This document shows positions 1 to 8,756 of a stretch of DNA of 64,000 nucleotides, piece after piece. Where the stretch lies: contig NZ_CP117027.1 in the NCBI RefSeq assembly GCF_028551275.1, positions 49,978-113,977 of the forward strand, given 5' to 3'. Each line of letters begins with the position of its first letter. Position 1 is the stretch's first letter. The notes beneath the pieces are model-generated. The model was not told the origin of the DNA and did no database searches. It was given only the letters and a program-made list of their open reading frames with translations. The translations under genes were made by a program, and so were the position numbers. The stretch comes from Sphingomonas hankookensis. GTDB lineage: Bacteria > Pseudomonadota > Alphaproteobacteria > Sphingomonadales > Sphingomonadaceae.

Positions 1-1
1 G

Positions 2-1879
2 TTCCGCGACCTGCCCAAAAACAGCGATTTCAAGCTGTCGGTACTGGTCCCGATCACCCGCGATATGGCGAGCGAGAACTGGTATCACTGGGGCAGCACG
101 TCGCTGCAGACCTTCCTGCGTTTTGACACGCCCGCCGCGGCGCGCGGGTTCGCGGCGAAGCTGACCGCGTTCGTCGACCGGCGCGGCAAGGAACTGGCCG
201 ATATCGGCGAAAAGCCGTCACAGACGCAGCAACTGAACCTGTTGCCGCTTGCCGACCTGCACCTCGAACCGGCCGGTGTGAACACCAGCAGTGCCAGGAT
301 GACCGTCGCCACGCTGGGGCTGGTCGGTCTGCTGACGCTGCTGATCGCGGTGGTCAACTACATCAACCTCGCCACCGCCCGCGCCGGCCTGCGCGCCCGT
401 GAAGTGGCGATGCGCAAGGTGCTGGGCGCCGATCGCGGCACGCTGGTGCGCCAGTTCCTCGGCGAAGCGGTGCTGACCGTCGCCATCGCCGCGCTGGGCG
501 GGTTGATCCTTGCCGAGCTGGGCCTGCCGCTCGTCAATGCCGCGGGCGGGCTGTCGCTGACCATGCCGTACGCCGTCGTCGTGCCGGCGCTGGTGGTGCT
601 GGCGGTCGTCGTCGGGGTGCTGGCGGGAGTCTATCCCGCGATCCTGCTGTCGCGCTTTCCCGCCGCCGCCGTGCTGGCGTCGGCACGGTCGCCCGGCGGC
701 GGGCGCGCAGGGACGCGCATCCGCGAGGCGCTGGTGATCGGGCAGTTCGGCCTCGCCATCGCCTTCATGATCGGGACCGCGGTGCTGGTCGCGCAGACCC
801 GCCATATCCGCGTGAGCGACGTCGGTTTCCAGCGCGATGCGTTGATCGTGTTGCAATCGACCGCGGATTCGGCGGTGCCCAAGGACCGGCTGCCGTCGAT
901 CCTGACCGCGATCCGCGCGCTGCCGCAGGTCAGGGACGTCACCGTCTCGAACGCTGCGGCCGGAGGCAGTGGCGAGGATAACAGCGACAACATGCCATTG
1001 CCGGGTGTTGCCGGCCCTGGACCGTCGCTCAAATGGGTGTTGGTCAGCCCGCGCTTCTTCGAAACCCATGGTACGCGGCTGTTGGCCGGGCGCTGGTTCG
1101 ACGAGGCGCATGGCGAGGACGATACAGCGGGTCGCGATCAGGCGAAGGGGTTCAACATCGTCGTCAACCGCCGTGCGCTGCCGACGCTGCGCTTCGCCAG
1201 CCCGGAGGACGCGGTCGGCAAGACGATCGGCGGCCAGCGTCCGCGCACCATCATCGGCGTTGTCGACGACATGCGCTTCGACACCCCGCGTGTCCCGTTG
1301 CCGCCAACCTATTACATCTATTACCGTCAGCCGGAAAAGATCGGCACCTCGATGACGACGATCCGGACAACCGGCGACCCGCGCGCCGCGATGCAGGCGG
1401 TGCAGGCGCTGTGGCTGCGGATGATGCCGCAGGTGCCGTTCAACGCCAAGACCGCCGACCAGCGGCTCATCGACTTCTACGAAGCTGACGACCGCGCCAC
1501 CCGGCTGTTCGGGATCGGCGCCGGCCTTGCCGTGCTGATCGGCTGTGTCGGGCTATGGGGCCTCGCCTCGTTCAACACCGCCCGGCGGACGCGGGAGATC
1601 GGCATCCGCAAGACGCTGGGCGCGTCGTCGTCGGATATCGTCAAGCTGCTGGTCGGGCAGTTCCTGCGCCCTGTCCTGATCGCGAACCTCGTCGCCTGGC
1701 CGCTGGCGTTCTTTGCGATGCGGACATGGCTGGCCGGGTTCGAGGACGCGATCGCGCTGTCGCCGCTGTTCTTCATCGGGGCGAGCGTGGTGGCGGTGGC
1801 GGTCGCGGTGCTGACCGTGCTCGGCCAGTCGCTGCGCGCCAGTCGGGCGGCGCCGGCCTGGGCGCTGCGGCACGATTGA
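2..1879 (+). CDS. ABC transporter permease, MacB/FtsX type (5' end missing)
   Basis: The reading frame is open from the first base of the window, so the N-terminus lies outside it. What remains is the end of a periplasmic MacB_PCD-like domain, an FtsX membrane domain with hydrophobic segments from about nt 298, a second large periplasmic domain (about nt 830-1480) and a C-terminal FtsX domain. The second FtsX domain carries the usual REIGIRKTLGAS-like cytoplasmic loop. This tandem arrangement is typical of permeases such as YbjZ/MacB paralogues of the Acidobacterium/sphingomonad type, which export peptides, lipoproteins or macrolides with a separate ATPase. The ATPase gene would be upstream and is not visible. 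The substrate is unknown. Confidence 0.88.
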   Translation, partial: FRDLPKNSDFKLSVLVPITRDMASENWYHWGSTSLQTFLRFDTPAAARGFAAKLTAFVDRRGKELADIGEKPSQTQQLNLLPLADLHLEPAGVNTSSARMTVATLGLVGLLTLLIAVVNYINLATARAGLRAREVAMRKVLGADRGTLVRQFLGEAVLTVAIAALGGLILAELGLPLVNAAGGLSLTMPYAVVVPALVVLAVVVGVLAGVYPAILLSRFPAAAVLASARSPGGGRAGTRIREALVIGQFGLAIAFMIGTAVLVAQTRHIRVSDVGFQRDALIVLQSTADSAVPKDRLPSILTAIRALPQVRDVTVSNAAAGGSGEDNSDNMPLPGVAGPGPSLKWVLVSPRFFETHGTRLLAGRWFDEAHGEDDTAGRDQAKGFNIVVNRRALPTLRFASPEDAVGKTIGGQRPRTIIGVVDDMRFDTPRVPLPPTYYIYYRQPEKIGTSMTTIRTTGDPRAAMQAVQALWLRMMPQVPFNAKTADQRLIDFYEADDRATRLFGIGAGLAVLIGCVGLWGLASFNTARRTREIGIRKTLGASSSDIVKLLVGQFLRPVLIANLVAWPLAFFAMRTWLAGFEDAIALSPLFFIGASVVAVAVAVLTVLGQSLRASRAAPAWALRHD

Positions 1880-2166
1880 TGGGGGGCAGACAGAGGCCGC
1901 GATCGGGATTCCGACCGCGGCTTGTGTGGGAACGACGGGGCATGATCACCGATTCTTCCCCTTCCGCGTCTTCCTTGCTCATGGCCGACAGCGGCGAATG
2001 TCGTGGCTCGGGCCACGACAAAGAGGGTTAGATTGGTGGGGAATGTTCGATGGCAGGATAGGGTGCGCTGCGTTCATTGTATTACACTATGTCGCGCAAG
2101 CGGGGCAGCGGTCCGTGTCGGCCGTTTCTCGTCCGGGACCGCCAGTACGCTGGCAAAGCCAAGGGG

Positions 2167-2430
2167 ATGGGCAGGGTGCAATTGGATATCGACGCGATCC
2201 GCGCGCAAATCCGAAGGATGGATTTCGAACGGGGTACCTCCCACGAAATCGCACAGTGGCACGAGGACGACCGGGATTCCCGGCATAACCTCGTAATCGA
2301 GGGCATGTGTCCCGAACCGATCGAGGACCGGCTGTTCGCGATGATGTTGGATGAAGGGGTTTCGCCCGCCCTCGCATCAAAGCTCGTCGTCGATTTGATA
2401 CAGACCGGCACGGGCAAGCTCCCGGTCTGA
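2167..2430 (+). CDS. Small hypothetical protein, possibly antitoxin-like
   Basis: An 87-residue product from the ATG at 2167; the frame stays open upstream to alternative starts at 2089 and 2077. The protein is charged and helical-looking. A central stretch reads RHNLVIEGMCPEP, followed by an amphipathic C-terminus. That pattern resembles the short Fic-inhibiting helix of VbhA-like antitoxins, which carry an S/T-xxx-E-G/N motif, but the Ser is an Asn here and no Fic gene lies next to it. No other family is recognised. The start is uncertain because no well-spaced Shine-Dalgarno sequence is seen. Confidence 0.4.
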   Translation: MGRVQLDIDAIRAQIRRMDFERGTSHEIAQWHEDDRDSRHNLVIEGMCPEPIEDRLFAMMLDEGVSPALASKLVVDLIQTGTGKLPV

Positions 2431-2561
2431 TCCTTGGCGGTCGACCGTACCTGTCGCTTGGCGCCACCGACGCAGGGCCTTGGCCACGCGAACGTTGTGT
2501 CTTCTAAGCGTGTGCGCCTACCGCGCGTTGCAGGCGGCCAGAGGGTGCGCCCCGGCAGGCG

Positions 2562-2951
2562 CTAGCGGATGATCACCACCTTCGTTGCGACTTCGGCCGC
2601 AACATCGCGCCACGCCTTGTCGGCGGTATAGGCCGCGACGCCGAGGCGCTTGGCCAAGGCAAGGCAGAACCGATCGCCCAGCGACAAGCCGGCTGATGAA
2701 GTCACCGCACGCAAGCTGCCCGCCTCCCAAGCCATTGCATCGTCCGCCGCAACGACGGTGTAGGGTAGCGCTCCCAGCATCGCGCGAACGTCCTCGATCG
2801 GCGCGCCGAGATGGACGAAGTGGCTCACCACCTCGGCCTGATTGACCGCGCAGACCGAGGCGTCGGCGATCACTCCGGCGACCCTGCTTGCCCCGGGTTC
2901 GTTTTTCAGCAGCGCGAGGATCGCCGAGGCATCGAGCACCACGCCGCTCAT
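2562..2951 (-). CDS. vapC: VapC-type PIN-domain ribonuclease toxin
   Basis: A 129-residue PIN-domain protein, the usual VapC size. The acidic metal-binding residues are visible: Asp7 in VLDASA, Glu in NQAEVV near residue 39, Asp in LGDRFCLALA near 92 and Asp in YTADKAW near 109. VapC toxins cleave RNA, commonly initiator tRNA or rRNA, when the labile antitoxin is degraded. The start ATG overlaps the antitoxin stop (ATGA at 2951-2948), so the two are translationally coupled. The family call is firm; the RNA target cannot be read from sequence. Confidence 0.92.
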   Translation of the reverse strand: MSGVVLDASAILALLKNEPGASRVAGVIADASVCAVNQAEVVSHFVHLGAPIEDVRAMLGALPYTVVAADDAMAWEAGSLRAVTSSAGLSLGDRFCLALAKRLGVAAYTADKAWRDVAAEVATKVVIIR

Positions 2952-3190
2952 TCGCCGCTGTCCCCGCGCCGTGCAGCAAGGAATGCCTCGATCGAAGCAT
3001 CGGGATGTCCGGCATAGCGTTTGGCAATAGCCTGTGCCTTGGCTACGGTCTGATCCACGGTGCGCAGGACAACACCATCGGCGGTTTCCTCCAGTAGGAC
3101 CGCACCGCCACCTTCAAGGCCTAAACGCTTGCGGATGTCCGCAGGCAAGCTCATGCGTCCATTGGGCGTAATGTTCACTTGTAGTGTCAT
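2948..3190 (-). CDS. vapB: AbrB/SpoVT-type antitoxin (VapB)
   Basis: An 80-residue protein beginning MTLQVNITPNGRMSLPADIR, a swapped-hairpin AbrB/MazE-like DNA-binding domain in the first 45 residues. The C-terminal tail should bind the VapC toxin. The ATG at 3190 was chosen because this is where the domain begins; the frame stays open upstream to 3307 but encodes nothing recognisable. An imperfect inverted repeat at 3210-3235, just upstream, is a candidate autoregulatory operator. It forms an operon with vapC through a four-base overlap. Confidence 0.9.
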   Translation of the reverse strand: MTLQVNITPNGRMSLPADIRKRLGLEGGGAVLLEETADGVVLRTVDQTVAKAQAIAKRYAGHPDASIEAFLAARRGDSGE

Positions 3191-3209
3191 ATGACTCAAT
3201 CGATAATGG

Positions 3210-3235
3210 GTGGCATAATTGCTTAACTGTGCCAC
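3210..3235. promoter_or_regulatory. Inverted repeat upstream of vapBC, candidate operator
   Basis: Arms GTGGCATA (3210-3217) and TGTGCCAC (3228-3235) match at seven of eight positions around a 10-base spacer. The site lies 20 bases upstream of the vapB start. VapB-type antitoxins normally repress their own promoter through such palindromes. The role is inferred from position and symmetry only. Confidence 0.4.
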
Positions 3236-3286
3236 AAGATGGGCAATATGTCTCGTTAAATCAAAAATCAGTGTCATTCCAGGTAT

Positions 3287-3304
3287 GCCCTGTTCGAACA
3301 GGGC
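3287..3304. promoter_or_regulatory. Perfect 18-bp palindrome upstream of resolvase gene
   Basis: GCCCTGTTCGAACAGGGC is a perfect palindrome lying about 100 bases upstream of the serine recombinase start. A related half-site (GATCGAACAG) occurs at about 3382, immediately before that gene. It could be a recombination or regulatory site for the recombinase, or an operator for the divergent vapBC operon. Nothing in the sequence decides between these. Confidence 0.35.
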
Positions 3305-3402
3305 CACGGAACACCCGCTGCCGTCCGATCAGGGTCGTTCGCAGCGAGATTGAACACTTCCTGCAAAGGGTCTAGAGCCTGATCGAACAGAAAGGGGTTC
3401 CG

Positions 3403-3963
3403 ATGGCCTTGTTCGGCTATGCACGCGTGTCGAGCGACGATCAGGACCTGCGCATCCAGGAAGCGGCGCTGCGCGCGGCGGGGTGCCAGGCGATCCGGTC
3501 GGAAAAGAAATCCGCCACCGGCCGGGCCGGGCGCAGCGAGTTGCAGGTGCTGCTCGACTTCCTGCGCGAGGGCGACACGCTGGTCGTCACCCGGATCGAC
3601 CGGCTCGCGCGATCGATGAAGGATCTGCAGGACATCGTCCACGAGCTGAAGGGGCGGGGGGTGGCGCTGAAGGCGACCGAGCAGCCGATCGATACCGGTA
3701 CCGCGGCGGGCAAGGCGTTTCTCGACATGCTGGGCGTGTTCGCCGAGTTCGAGACGAACCTGCGCCGCGAACGCCAGGCGGAAGGGATCGCGGCGGCCAA
3801 GGCGCGCGGGGTGTACAAGGGCGGCAAGCCGCGCATCGACCCGGACGCGGTGCGCGCGCTGGCCGGGCAGGGCATGCGCCCGGCGCATATCGCGCGCGAG
3901 CTGGGGATTTCGCGGGGGACGGTGTACCGGTTCCTGCCGCGGGGGGATCAGGCCTTGTCCTGA
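3403..3963 (+). CDS. Serine recombinase, resolvase/invertase family
   Basis: A 186-residue protein with the small serine recombinase layout. The N-terminal catalytic domain starts GYARVSSDDQ with nucleophile Ser10, followed by conserved arginines in RIDRLARS. A long helix leads into a C-terminal Hin-type helix-turn-helix (about residues 155-182, ending GTVYRF). A good Shine-Dalgarno (GAAAGGGG) precedes the ATG at 3403. It belongs to the Tn3 resolvase / DNA invertase family. No transposase accompanies it, so it may be an orphan resolvase or the remnant of a mobile element together with the adjacent vapBC. Confidence 0.9.
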   Translation: MALFGYARVSSDDQDLRIQEAALRAAGCQAIRSEKKSATGRAGRSELQVLLDFLREGDTLVVTRIDRLARSMKDLQDIVHELKGRGVALKATEQPIDTGTAAGKAFLDMLGVFAEFETNLRRERQAEGIAAAKARGVYKGGKPRIDPDAVRALAGQGMRPAHIARELGISRGTVYRFLPRGDQALS

Positions 3964-3970
3964 TCCAGCG

Positions 3971-6310
3971 CTACCCCGCCAACCGCGCCGCCTCCGCCCG
4001 CCCCCGCGCCGGCAGCGGCCCGGGGCGGCCCAGCAGATAGCCCTGCGCCTCGTCGCAGCCCTGTTCGCGCAGGAAGGCGAGCTGTTCGACCGTCTCCACC
4101 CCCTCGGCCAGTACCGGGATGTCGAGGCTCTCGCCCAGCGTCAGCACCGCGCGGATGATCGCGGCCGACTGGGGCGCGCCGTTCAGCTCGGCCATGAACG
4201 AACGGTCGAGCTTGATCTTGTCGAACGGAAAGGAGCGCAGCGTCGACAGCGACGAATAGCCGGTGCCGAAATCGTCCATCGCCACCGTCACGCCGATCGC
4301 CTTCAGCTGGCGCAGGACATGGATGGTGCGCACCGGGTCGGTGATCATCGCCGTCTCGGTAATCTCCAGCTCGAGCCGGGCGGGCGACAGGCCGGTGTCG
4401 AGCAGCACCTGCTGCACCAGGCGCGGCAGGTCGACATGGCCGAGCTGGACCGGCGACAGGTTGACCGCGATGCGATGCGGCTCCGCCCAGCTGGCCGCCG
4501 TGGTGCAGGCGGTCCGCAGCACCCATTCGCCGATCGGCAGGATCAGCCCCGACTGTTCGGCCAGCGGGATGAAATGCGCGGGCGACACGCTGCTGCCATC
4601 GGCGCGGGTCCAGCGCAGCAGCGCCTCATAGCCGGTGATCGCCCCGCTCCCGACCGATTCCTGCACCTGCCAGTGCAGCGCCAGTTCGTTGCGGTCGATC
4701 GCGGTGCGCAGCTCCTGCACCATCTGGCGGCGGACGCGGACCGTCTTGTCCATATGCTCTTCGTAGAAACAGGCATCGACCGCGATCGCCGCCTTGGCGC
4801 GGTACATCGCCAGGTCGGCATTGTTGATCAGCGCCGACAATTCGGTCGCATCGCGCGGCCATAGCGCGACGCCGATGCTCATCCCGCAATTCGCCTCGAT
4901 CCCGCTCGCCTCGATCATTACCGGGGCGGTGATCGCATCGCGCAGCCGGTCGATCAGCTGGACGGCGTCGTCGGGTTCGGCGACCGGCATCACCGCGACG
5001 AATTCGTCCCCGCCCAGGCGCGCGATGAACTCGCCGGGCAGCAGCGCCGCCTGCATCCGCTCGGCGATGCGCACCAGCAGCTGGTCGCCGGCGGCATGGC
5101 CGTGCATGTCGTTGACTTCCTTGAACCGGTCGAGGTCGATCGACAGCAGCGCGACGGCACGATGCGGGCTGTCGGCGCCGGTCTGGCGCGCCAGCCATTC
5201 GAGGAACGAGGTACGGTTGGGCAGCCCGGTCAGGCTGTCGTTGCGCGCGAGATGGGCGATGCGGCGCTCCTGCGCGATCCGCGCGCGCAGGTCGCGGATC
5301 GAATAGATGGTCTGCGGACAGGCGCGGCGCTGGTCGAAACGGACCGCGACCTCGACCGGGACGTCGCTGCCGTCCGACGCGACCAGCGTCAGCTGGACGA
5401 GCCGGTCGGGGGTGGCGGTGGCGATGTCGGCGATCCAGCAGGCGAGCGGCTGCCCGACGATCGCCCCGCCGCCCCCGACCAGCGTGGCGAAGGCGGCGTT
5501 GGTGGCGGTGATCGCCCCGTCCTGCACGATCGCCATGCCGTCGACATTGCTCTCCAGCAGCTCGTGCAGCCGGCGGCGGGTGTCGGCGCGCGCCTGCGAA
5601 TCGAGGATATAGGTGGCCAGCCCGGTGCCGATGACGACCGTGCCGACCCCGGCCACCGCGATCGCCATCACGATCGTCGCCGTGCTCGACCCGAATTGCC
5701 CGGCGACGGGTGCGAAGGGGGTGACGGTCATCGCCGCCATGCCGGTGAAATGCAGCAGCACGATGCTGCCGACCATCAGCGCGGTCGCCCACCACGGCCC
5801 GGCGAAGCGCCCGGCGGCACGCGCCCGGTCGAACGCCAGCACGCCCAGCGCCACCGCGAACAGCACCGACGCCGCGACATAGGCGGGCGACCAGCGCACC
5901 AGCCCGTTCGCGACGAACGCCTGCATCCCGATATAGTGCATCGCGCTGACCGTCAGCCCGAACAGCGCGCCGCCCAGCGCCGCCGACGGCCGCCCGCGCC
6001 GGGTGGTGAGGTGCAGCGCGCCGGCGCTGCCGAGGATGGCGAGCAGCAGCGAGATGCCGGTCAGGCGCGGCTCATAGGCGACCTCGACGCCCGGCTGATA
6101 GGCGATCATCGCGATGAAATGGGTGCACCAGATCGTCGCCCCGGTCGCCGCGCCGCCGAGGAACACCCAGGCGATGCGCGATGCCCGTTCGGCATGGCGG
6201 ATGCGGTCGAGCAGCCGGATGGTGATCATCGACCCGACGAGACAGAACCAGGCGGCAAGCCCGACCAGCGCGAGGTTATGCTCTTCGGTCAGGCAGGTAA
6301 GGAAGCGCAT
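3971..6310 (-). CDS. MHYT-sensor diguanylate cyclase/phosphodiesterase (GGDEF-EAL)
   Basis: A 779-residue membrane protein. Residues 1-250 form a seven-helix MHYT sensor with the repeated motif seen as THFIAM, MHYIGM and LHFTGM; these residues are thought to bind copper and to sense oxygen, CO or NO. A PAS-like region follows (about 255-360). The GGDEF domain has an intact GGDEF motif near 432. The EAL domain has EALLRW near 559, DDFGTGYSS near 680 and LAEGVET. All key catalytic motifs appear intact, so it could make or break cyclic di-GMP. Proteins of this class commonly control biofilm and exopolysaccharide; the polysaccharide cluster in this window is one possible output, by inference only. 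Confidence 0.94.
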   Translation of the reverse strand: MRFLTCLTEEHNLALVGLAAWFCLVGSMITIRLLDRIRHAERASRIAWVFLGGAATGATIWCTHFIAMIAYQPGVEVAYEPRLTGISLLLAILGSAGALHLTTRRGRPSAALGGALFGLTVSAMHYIGMQAFVANGLVRWSPAYVAASVLFAVALGVLAFDRARAAGRFAGPWWATALMVGSIVLLHFTGMAAMTVTPFAPVAGQFGSSTATIVMAIAVAGVGTVVIGTGLATYILDSQARADTRRRLHELLESNVDGMAIVQDGAITATNAAFATLVGGGGAIVGQPLACWIADIATATPDRLVQLTLVASDGSDVPVEVAVRFDQRRACPQTIYSIRDLRARIAQERRIAHLARNDSLTGLPNRTSFLEWLARQTGADSPHRAVALLSIDLDRFKEVNDMHGHAAGDQLLVRIAERMQAALLPGEFIARLGGDEFVAVMPVAEPDDAVQLIDRLRDAITAPVMIEASGIEANCGMSIGVALWPRDATELSALINNADLAMYRAKAAIAVDACFYEEHMDKTVRVRRQMVQELRTAIDRNELALHWQVQESVGSGAITGYEALLRWTRADGSSVSPAHFIPLAEQSGLILPIGEWVLRTACTTAASWAEPHRIAVNLSPVQLGHVDLPRLVQQVLLDTGLSPARLELEITETAMITDPVRTIHVLRQLKAIGVTVAMDDFGTGYSSLSTLRSFPFDKIKLDRSFMAELNGAPQSAAIIRAVLTLGESLDIPVLAEGVETVEQLAFLREQGCDEAQGYLLGRPGPLPARGRAEAARLAG

Positions 6311-6414
6311 GTGCCGGACTCCGTTCGACCCGCCGGTACGATTGGGTTTCTAAACGAAATCTTATCGCCATGGGGTATCCGGCCCGAGGGTACGATCGGT
6401 ACGAAGCCGGAACG

Positions 6415-6432
6415 GCCGGGAACTTTCCCGGC
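6415..6432. repeat. Stem-loop in the ugd leader region
   Basis: Perfect 8-bp arms GCCGGGAA and TTCCCGGC separated by CT, 120 bases upstream of the ugd start. No T-run follows. It may be an attenuator-like structure, an operator or an intergenic hairpin; the function is not evident. Confidence 0.35.
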
Positions 6433-6552
6433 AACGTGCCGCAGCGCAGCATCGATCGGTCCCGGGCGGCGCTAAAGGGCTTGTTGCCGGGCTGTTCGAA
6501 CGGCTAGGCGGGATATTGCACGGCAGCGGGCCGGGCGGACGAAGGATAACCC

Positions 6553-7719
6553 ATGAAGATCGCGGTTTTTGGCCTCGGCTATGTCGGCATGTCGAACGCG
6601 GTGCTGCTGGCGCAGCACAACGAAGTCGTCGCGGTCGACATTTCGGAAGAGCGCGTCGCGCTGGTCAACGACCGCAAGTCGCCGATCATCGATGCCGAGC
6701 TGGAACGCTTCCTCGTCGAACGCCCGCTCGACCTGACCGCGACGACCGATGCCGCCGCCGCGCTGGCCGGGGCCGATTACGTCATCGTCGCGACGCCGAC
6801 CAACTACGATGTCGAGACCGACAAGTTCAATACCGGATCGGTCGAGGCGGTGATCGCCCGCGCGACGGCGGTGGCGCCCGACGCGACGATCGTCATCAAG
6901 TCGACGATTCCCGTCGGCTTCGTCGACGATGTGCGGGCGCGCCTGTCCGCGCCGAACGTCGTCTTCAGCCCCGAATTCCTGCGCGAGGGCCGGGCGCTCC
7001 ACGACAATCTCCACCCGTCGCGGATCATCGTCGGCGAACGCTCGGAGCGCGCACGGATCTTCGCCGACCTGCTGCTGCAGGGCGCGGAGAAGAAGGATGC
7101 GCCGATCCTGTTCACCGACACGCGCGAGGCGGAGGCGATCAAGCTGTTCGCCAACACCTATCTCGCGATGCGCGTCGCCTTCTTCAACGAACTCGACAGC
7201 TATGCCATCGCCGGCGGCATGGACACGCGCCAGATCATCGAGGGCGTCGGCCTCGATCCGCGCGTCGGCATGCATTACAACAATCCCAGCTTCGGCTATG
7301 GCGGCTATTGCCTGCCCAAGGATACCAAGCAGCTGCTGGCGAACTATTCCGAGGTCCCGCAGAACCTGATCCGCGCGATCGTCGATGCGAACCGCACGCG
7401 CAAGGACTTCCTCGCCGACCAGATCATCGCGCGCCGTCCGAAGCGGGTCGGCGTCTATCGCCTGACGATGAAGGCGGGTTCCGACAATTTCCGCCAGTCG
7501 TCGATCCAGGGAATCATGAAGCGGGTGAAGGCCAAGGGGATCGAGGTCGTGGTGTACGAACCCTCGCTCCACGAGGACAGCTTCTTCGGGTCGCGGGTGG
7601 TCAGGGACCTCGACACGTTCAAGGCCGAGTGCGACGTCGTCATCGCCAACCGCGCCGCGCCGGAGCTGGCCGATATCGGCAACCGCTTGTTCACGCGCGA
7701 TATTTTCGGGTCGGATTGA
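6553..7719 (+). CDS. ugd: UDP-glucose 6-dehydrogenase, enteric Ugd type
   Basis: A 388-residue enzyme that oxidises UDP-glucose to UDP-glucuronate with two NAD+. The N-terminal Rossmann fold begins [22 protein letters not shown] and the catalytic cysteine in [14 protein letters not shown] (Cys253) are present, and the C-terminus ends TRDIFGSD. Length, motifs and ending match the short 388-residue Escherichia coli Ugd lineage rather than the longer (about 430-residue) alphaproteobacterial enzymes. A good Shine-Dalgarno (AAGGATAA) precedes the ATG. It stands alone between repeats and probably feeds surface polysaccharide synthesis. The enteric-like subtype hints at old horizontal transfer. Confidence 0.96.
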   Translation: MKIAVFGLGYVGMSNAVLLAQHNEVVAVDISEERVALVNDRKSPIIDAELERFLVERPLDLTATTDAAAALAGADYVIVATPTNYDVETDKFNTGSVEAVIARATAVAPDATIVIKSTIPVGFVDDVRARLSAPNVVFSPEFLREGRALHDNLHPSRIIVGERSERARIFADLLLQGAEKKDAPILFTDTREAEAIKLFANTYLAMRVAFFNELDSYAIAGGMDTRQIIEGVGLDPRVGMHYNNPSFGYGGYCLPKDTKQLLANYSEVPQNLIRAIVDANRTRKDFLADQIIARRPKRVGVYRLTMKAGSDNFRQSSIQGIMKRVKAKGIEVVVYEPSLHEDSFFGSRVVRDLDTFKAECDVVIANRAAPELADIGNRLFTRDIFGSD

Positions 7720-7732
7720 GGCGGGGCGGCGA

Positions 7733-7866
7733 ACTCCTCCCCGGTACGGGGAGGGGAACCAGCGCAGCTGGTGGAGGGGGGCTTCCTGTTCCACCACCGC
7801 CAGCGTTGCGGGGCACACCGCCTCCACCATCCTGCGGATGGTCCCCCTCCCCGTGCCGGGGAGGAT
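7733..7866. repeat. Long imperfect inverted repeat (intergenic palindromic element)
   Basis: Two arms of roughly 45 bases (about 7733-7780 and 7821-7866) are near reverse complements of each other. Each contains its own smaller palindrome (CTCCCCGGTACGGGGAG-like). It sits directly after ugd and before the convergent end of the envelope operon. The structure is that of a REP/BIME-like intergenic repeat and could also stabilise or terminate transcripts from both sides. Confidence 0.7.
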
Positions 7867-7916
7867 TGGGGATGCCCCCGCCGCCGCGCCGGGACTATGC
7901 GCGGCGGCGAAGCTGG

Positions 7917-8756
7917 TCAGCGGCGGGTGAGCGCCTTCATCGCGTCGAGTGCGATCTGGCGGCCGACCGTATAGGGTCCGGCTTCGGGAGAGGTCGCGCG
8001 GACGAAACCGTGTTCGCCCGCGACCCAGGGCATCGGGCGCGCTGCGGGGCGGCCGGCGCTGACGCCGCGCGCCACCACCTGTCCGCTTGCCAGGTCGCGG
8101 GCGACGATCCGCCAGCGACCGTCGTTCATCGCCACGACCTCCAGCGTCCAGTCGGTCTTGCCGAGCAGCGCGCGCGTCTCGAGTGCCTGCACGTTGGTCG
8201 TGTCGGCGCCGAGCGCGCCGGTGCGCAGGATCGCGGTGCGGTCGATCAGCCGCACGCCCGCCCCCGACAGGCCATCGGCGAGGCCGCGTTCCATGTCGAA
8301 ATCGGCGCCTTCATCGGCCGCCGCCGCGCGCGCGCCGCTGTCATGGGCGCGGGTGGTGGAGCGCAGTTCCGCCTCGACATGGTGGTCGGCATCGGCATTG
8401 GCGGTGGTCAGCGACCCGCGCCGCCGCAGCGTTTCGCGGACCTCGCCATTGGCGCTGCTGCGGCCGTCGACGGTCAGCGTCGTCACGTCCTCGCGGCCCG
8501 TCTCGACCTCGGCGGTCAGCTCGCGGTTCCACAGCAAGGCGACGCGCGGACGGCCGGCGCGGGCATAGGCGACGGCGAAGCGGTCGATCGTCGCCCGGTC
8601 GGGATCGGCGGCGGGCGGCGGCGCGTCCATCGTCATTGGTTGCCCGGCACGCATCCCCTGTCCGGGGGTGGCCATGGGTTGCTGCCCCTGCCGCCACTGG
8701 GCGGCGGCGGGGGTGGCGGCTGCCGTGACCAGCAGCATCGGGAGCAGCGTGCGCAT
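7917..8756 (-). CDS. Secreted hypothetical protein of the LpoB-like operon
   Basis: A 279-residue protein with a clear signal peptide (MRTLLPMLLVTAAATPAAAQ). The rest is rich in alanine and charged residues, with a predicted alpha/beta C-terminal half containing NDGRWRIVARDLASGQVVARG. That phrase resembles the CsgG/LpoB-like fold class that detects promoter or envelope partners, but this is a weak impression. It is the last gene of a four-gene operon transcribed from about 11.3 kb. Its ATG overlaps the preceding stop (TGATG), so translation is coupled. The function is not recognised; an envelope or peptidoglycan role is inferred from context. Confidence 0.8.
   Translation of the reverse strand: MRTLLPMLLVTAAATPAAAQWRQGQQPMATPGQGMRAGQPMTMDAPPPAADPDRATIDRFAVAYARAGRPRVALLWNRELTAEVETGREDVTTLTVDGRSSANGEVRETLRRRGSLTTANADADHHVEAELRSTTRAHDSGARAAAADEGADFDMERGLADGLSGAGVRLIDRTAILRTGALGADTTNVQALETRALLGKTDWTLEVVAMNDGRWRIVARDLASGQVVARGVSAGRPAARPMPWVAGEHGFVRATSPEAGPYTVGRQIALDAMKALTRR

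Noticed and set aside
5096-6475. Plus-strand frame of about 460 codons over the MHYT-GGDEF-EAL gene
   Set aside because: Antisense shadow of a gene with complete catalytic motifs.
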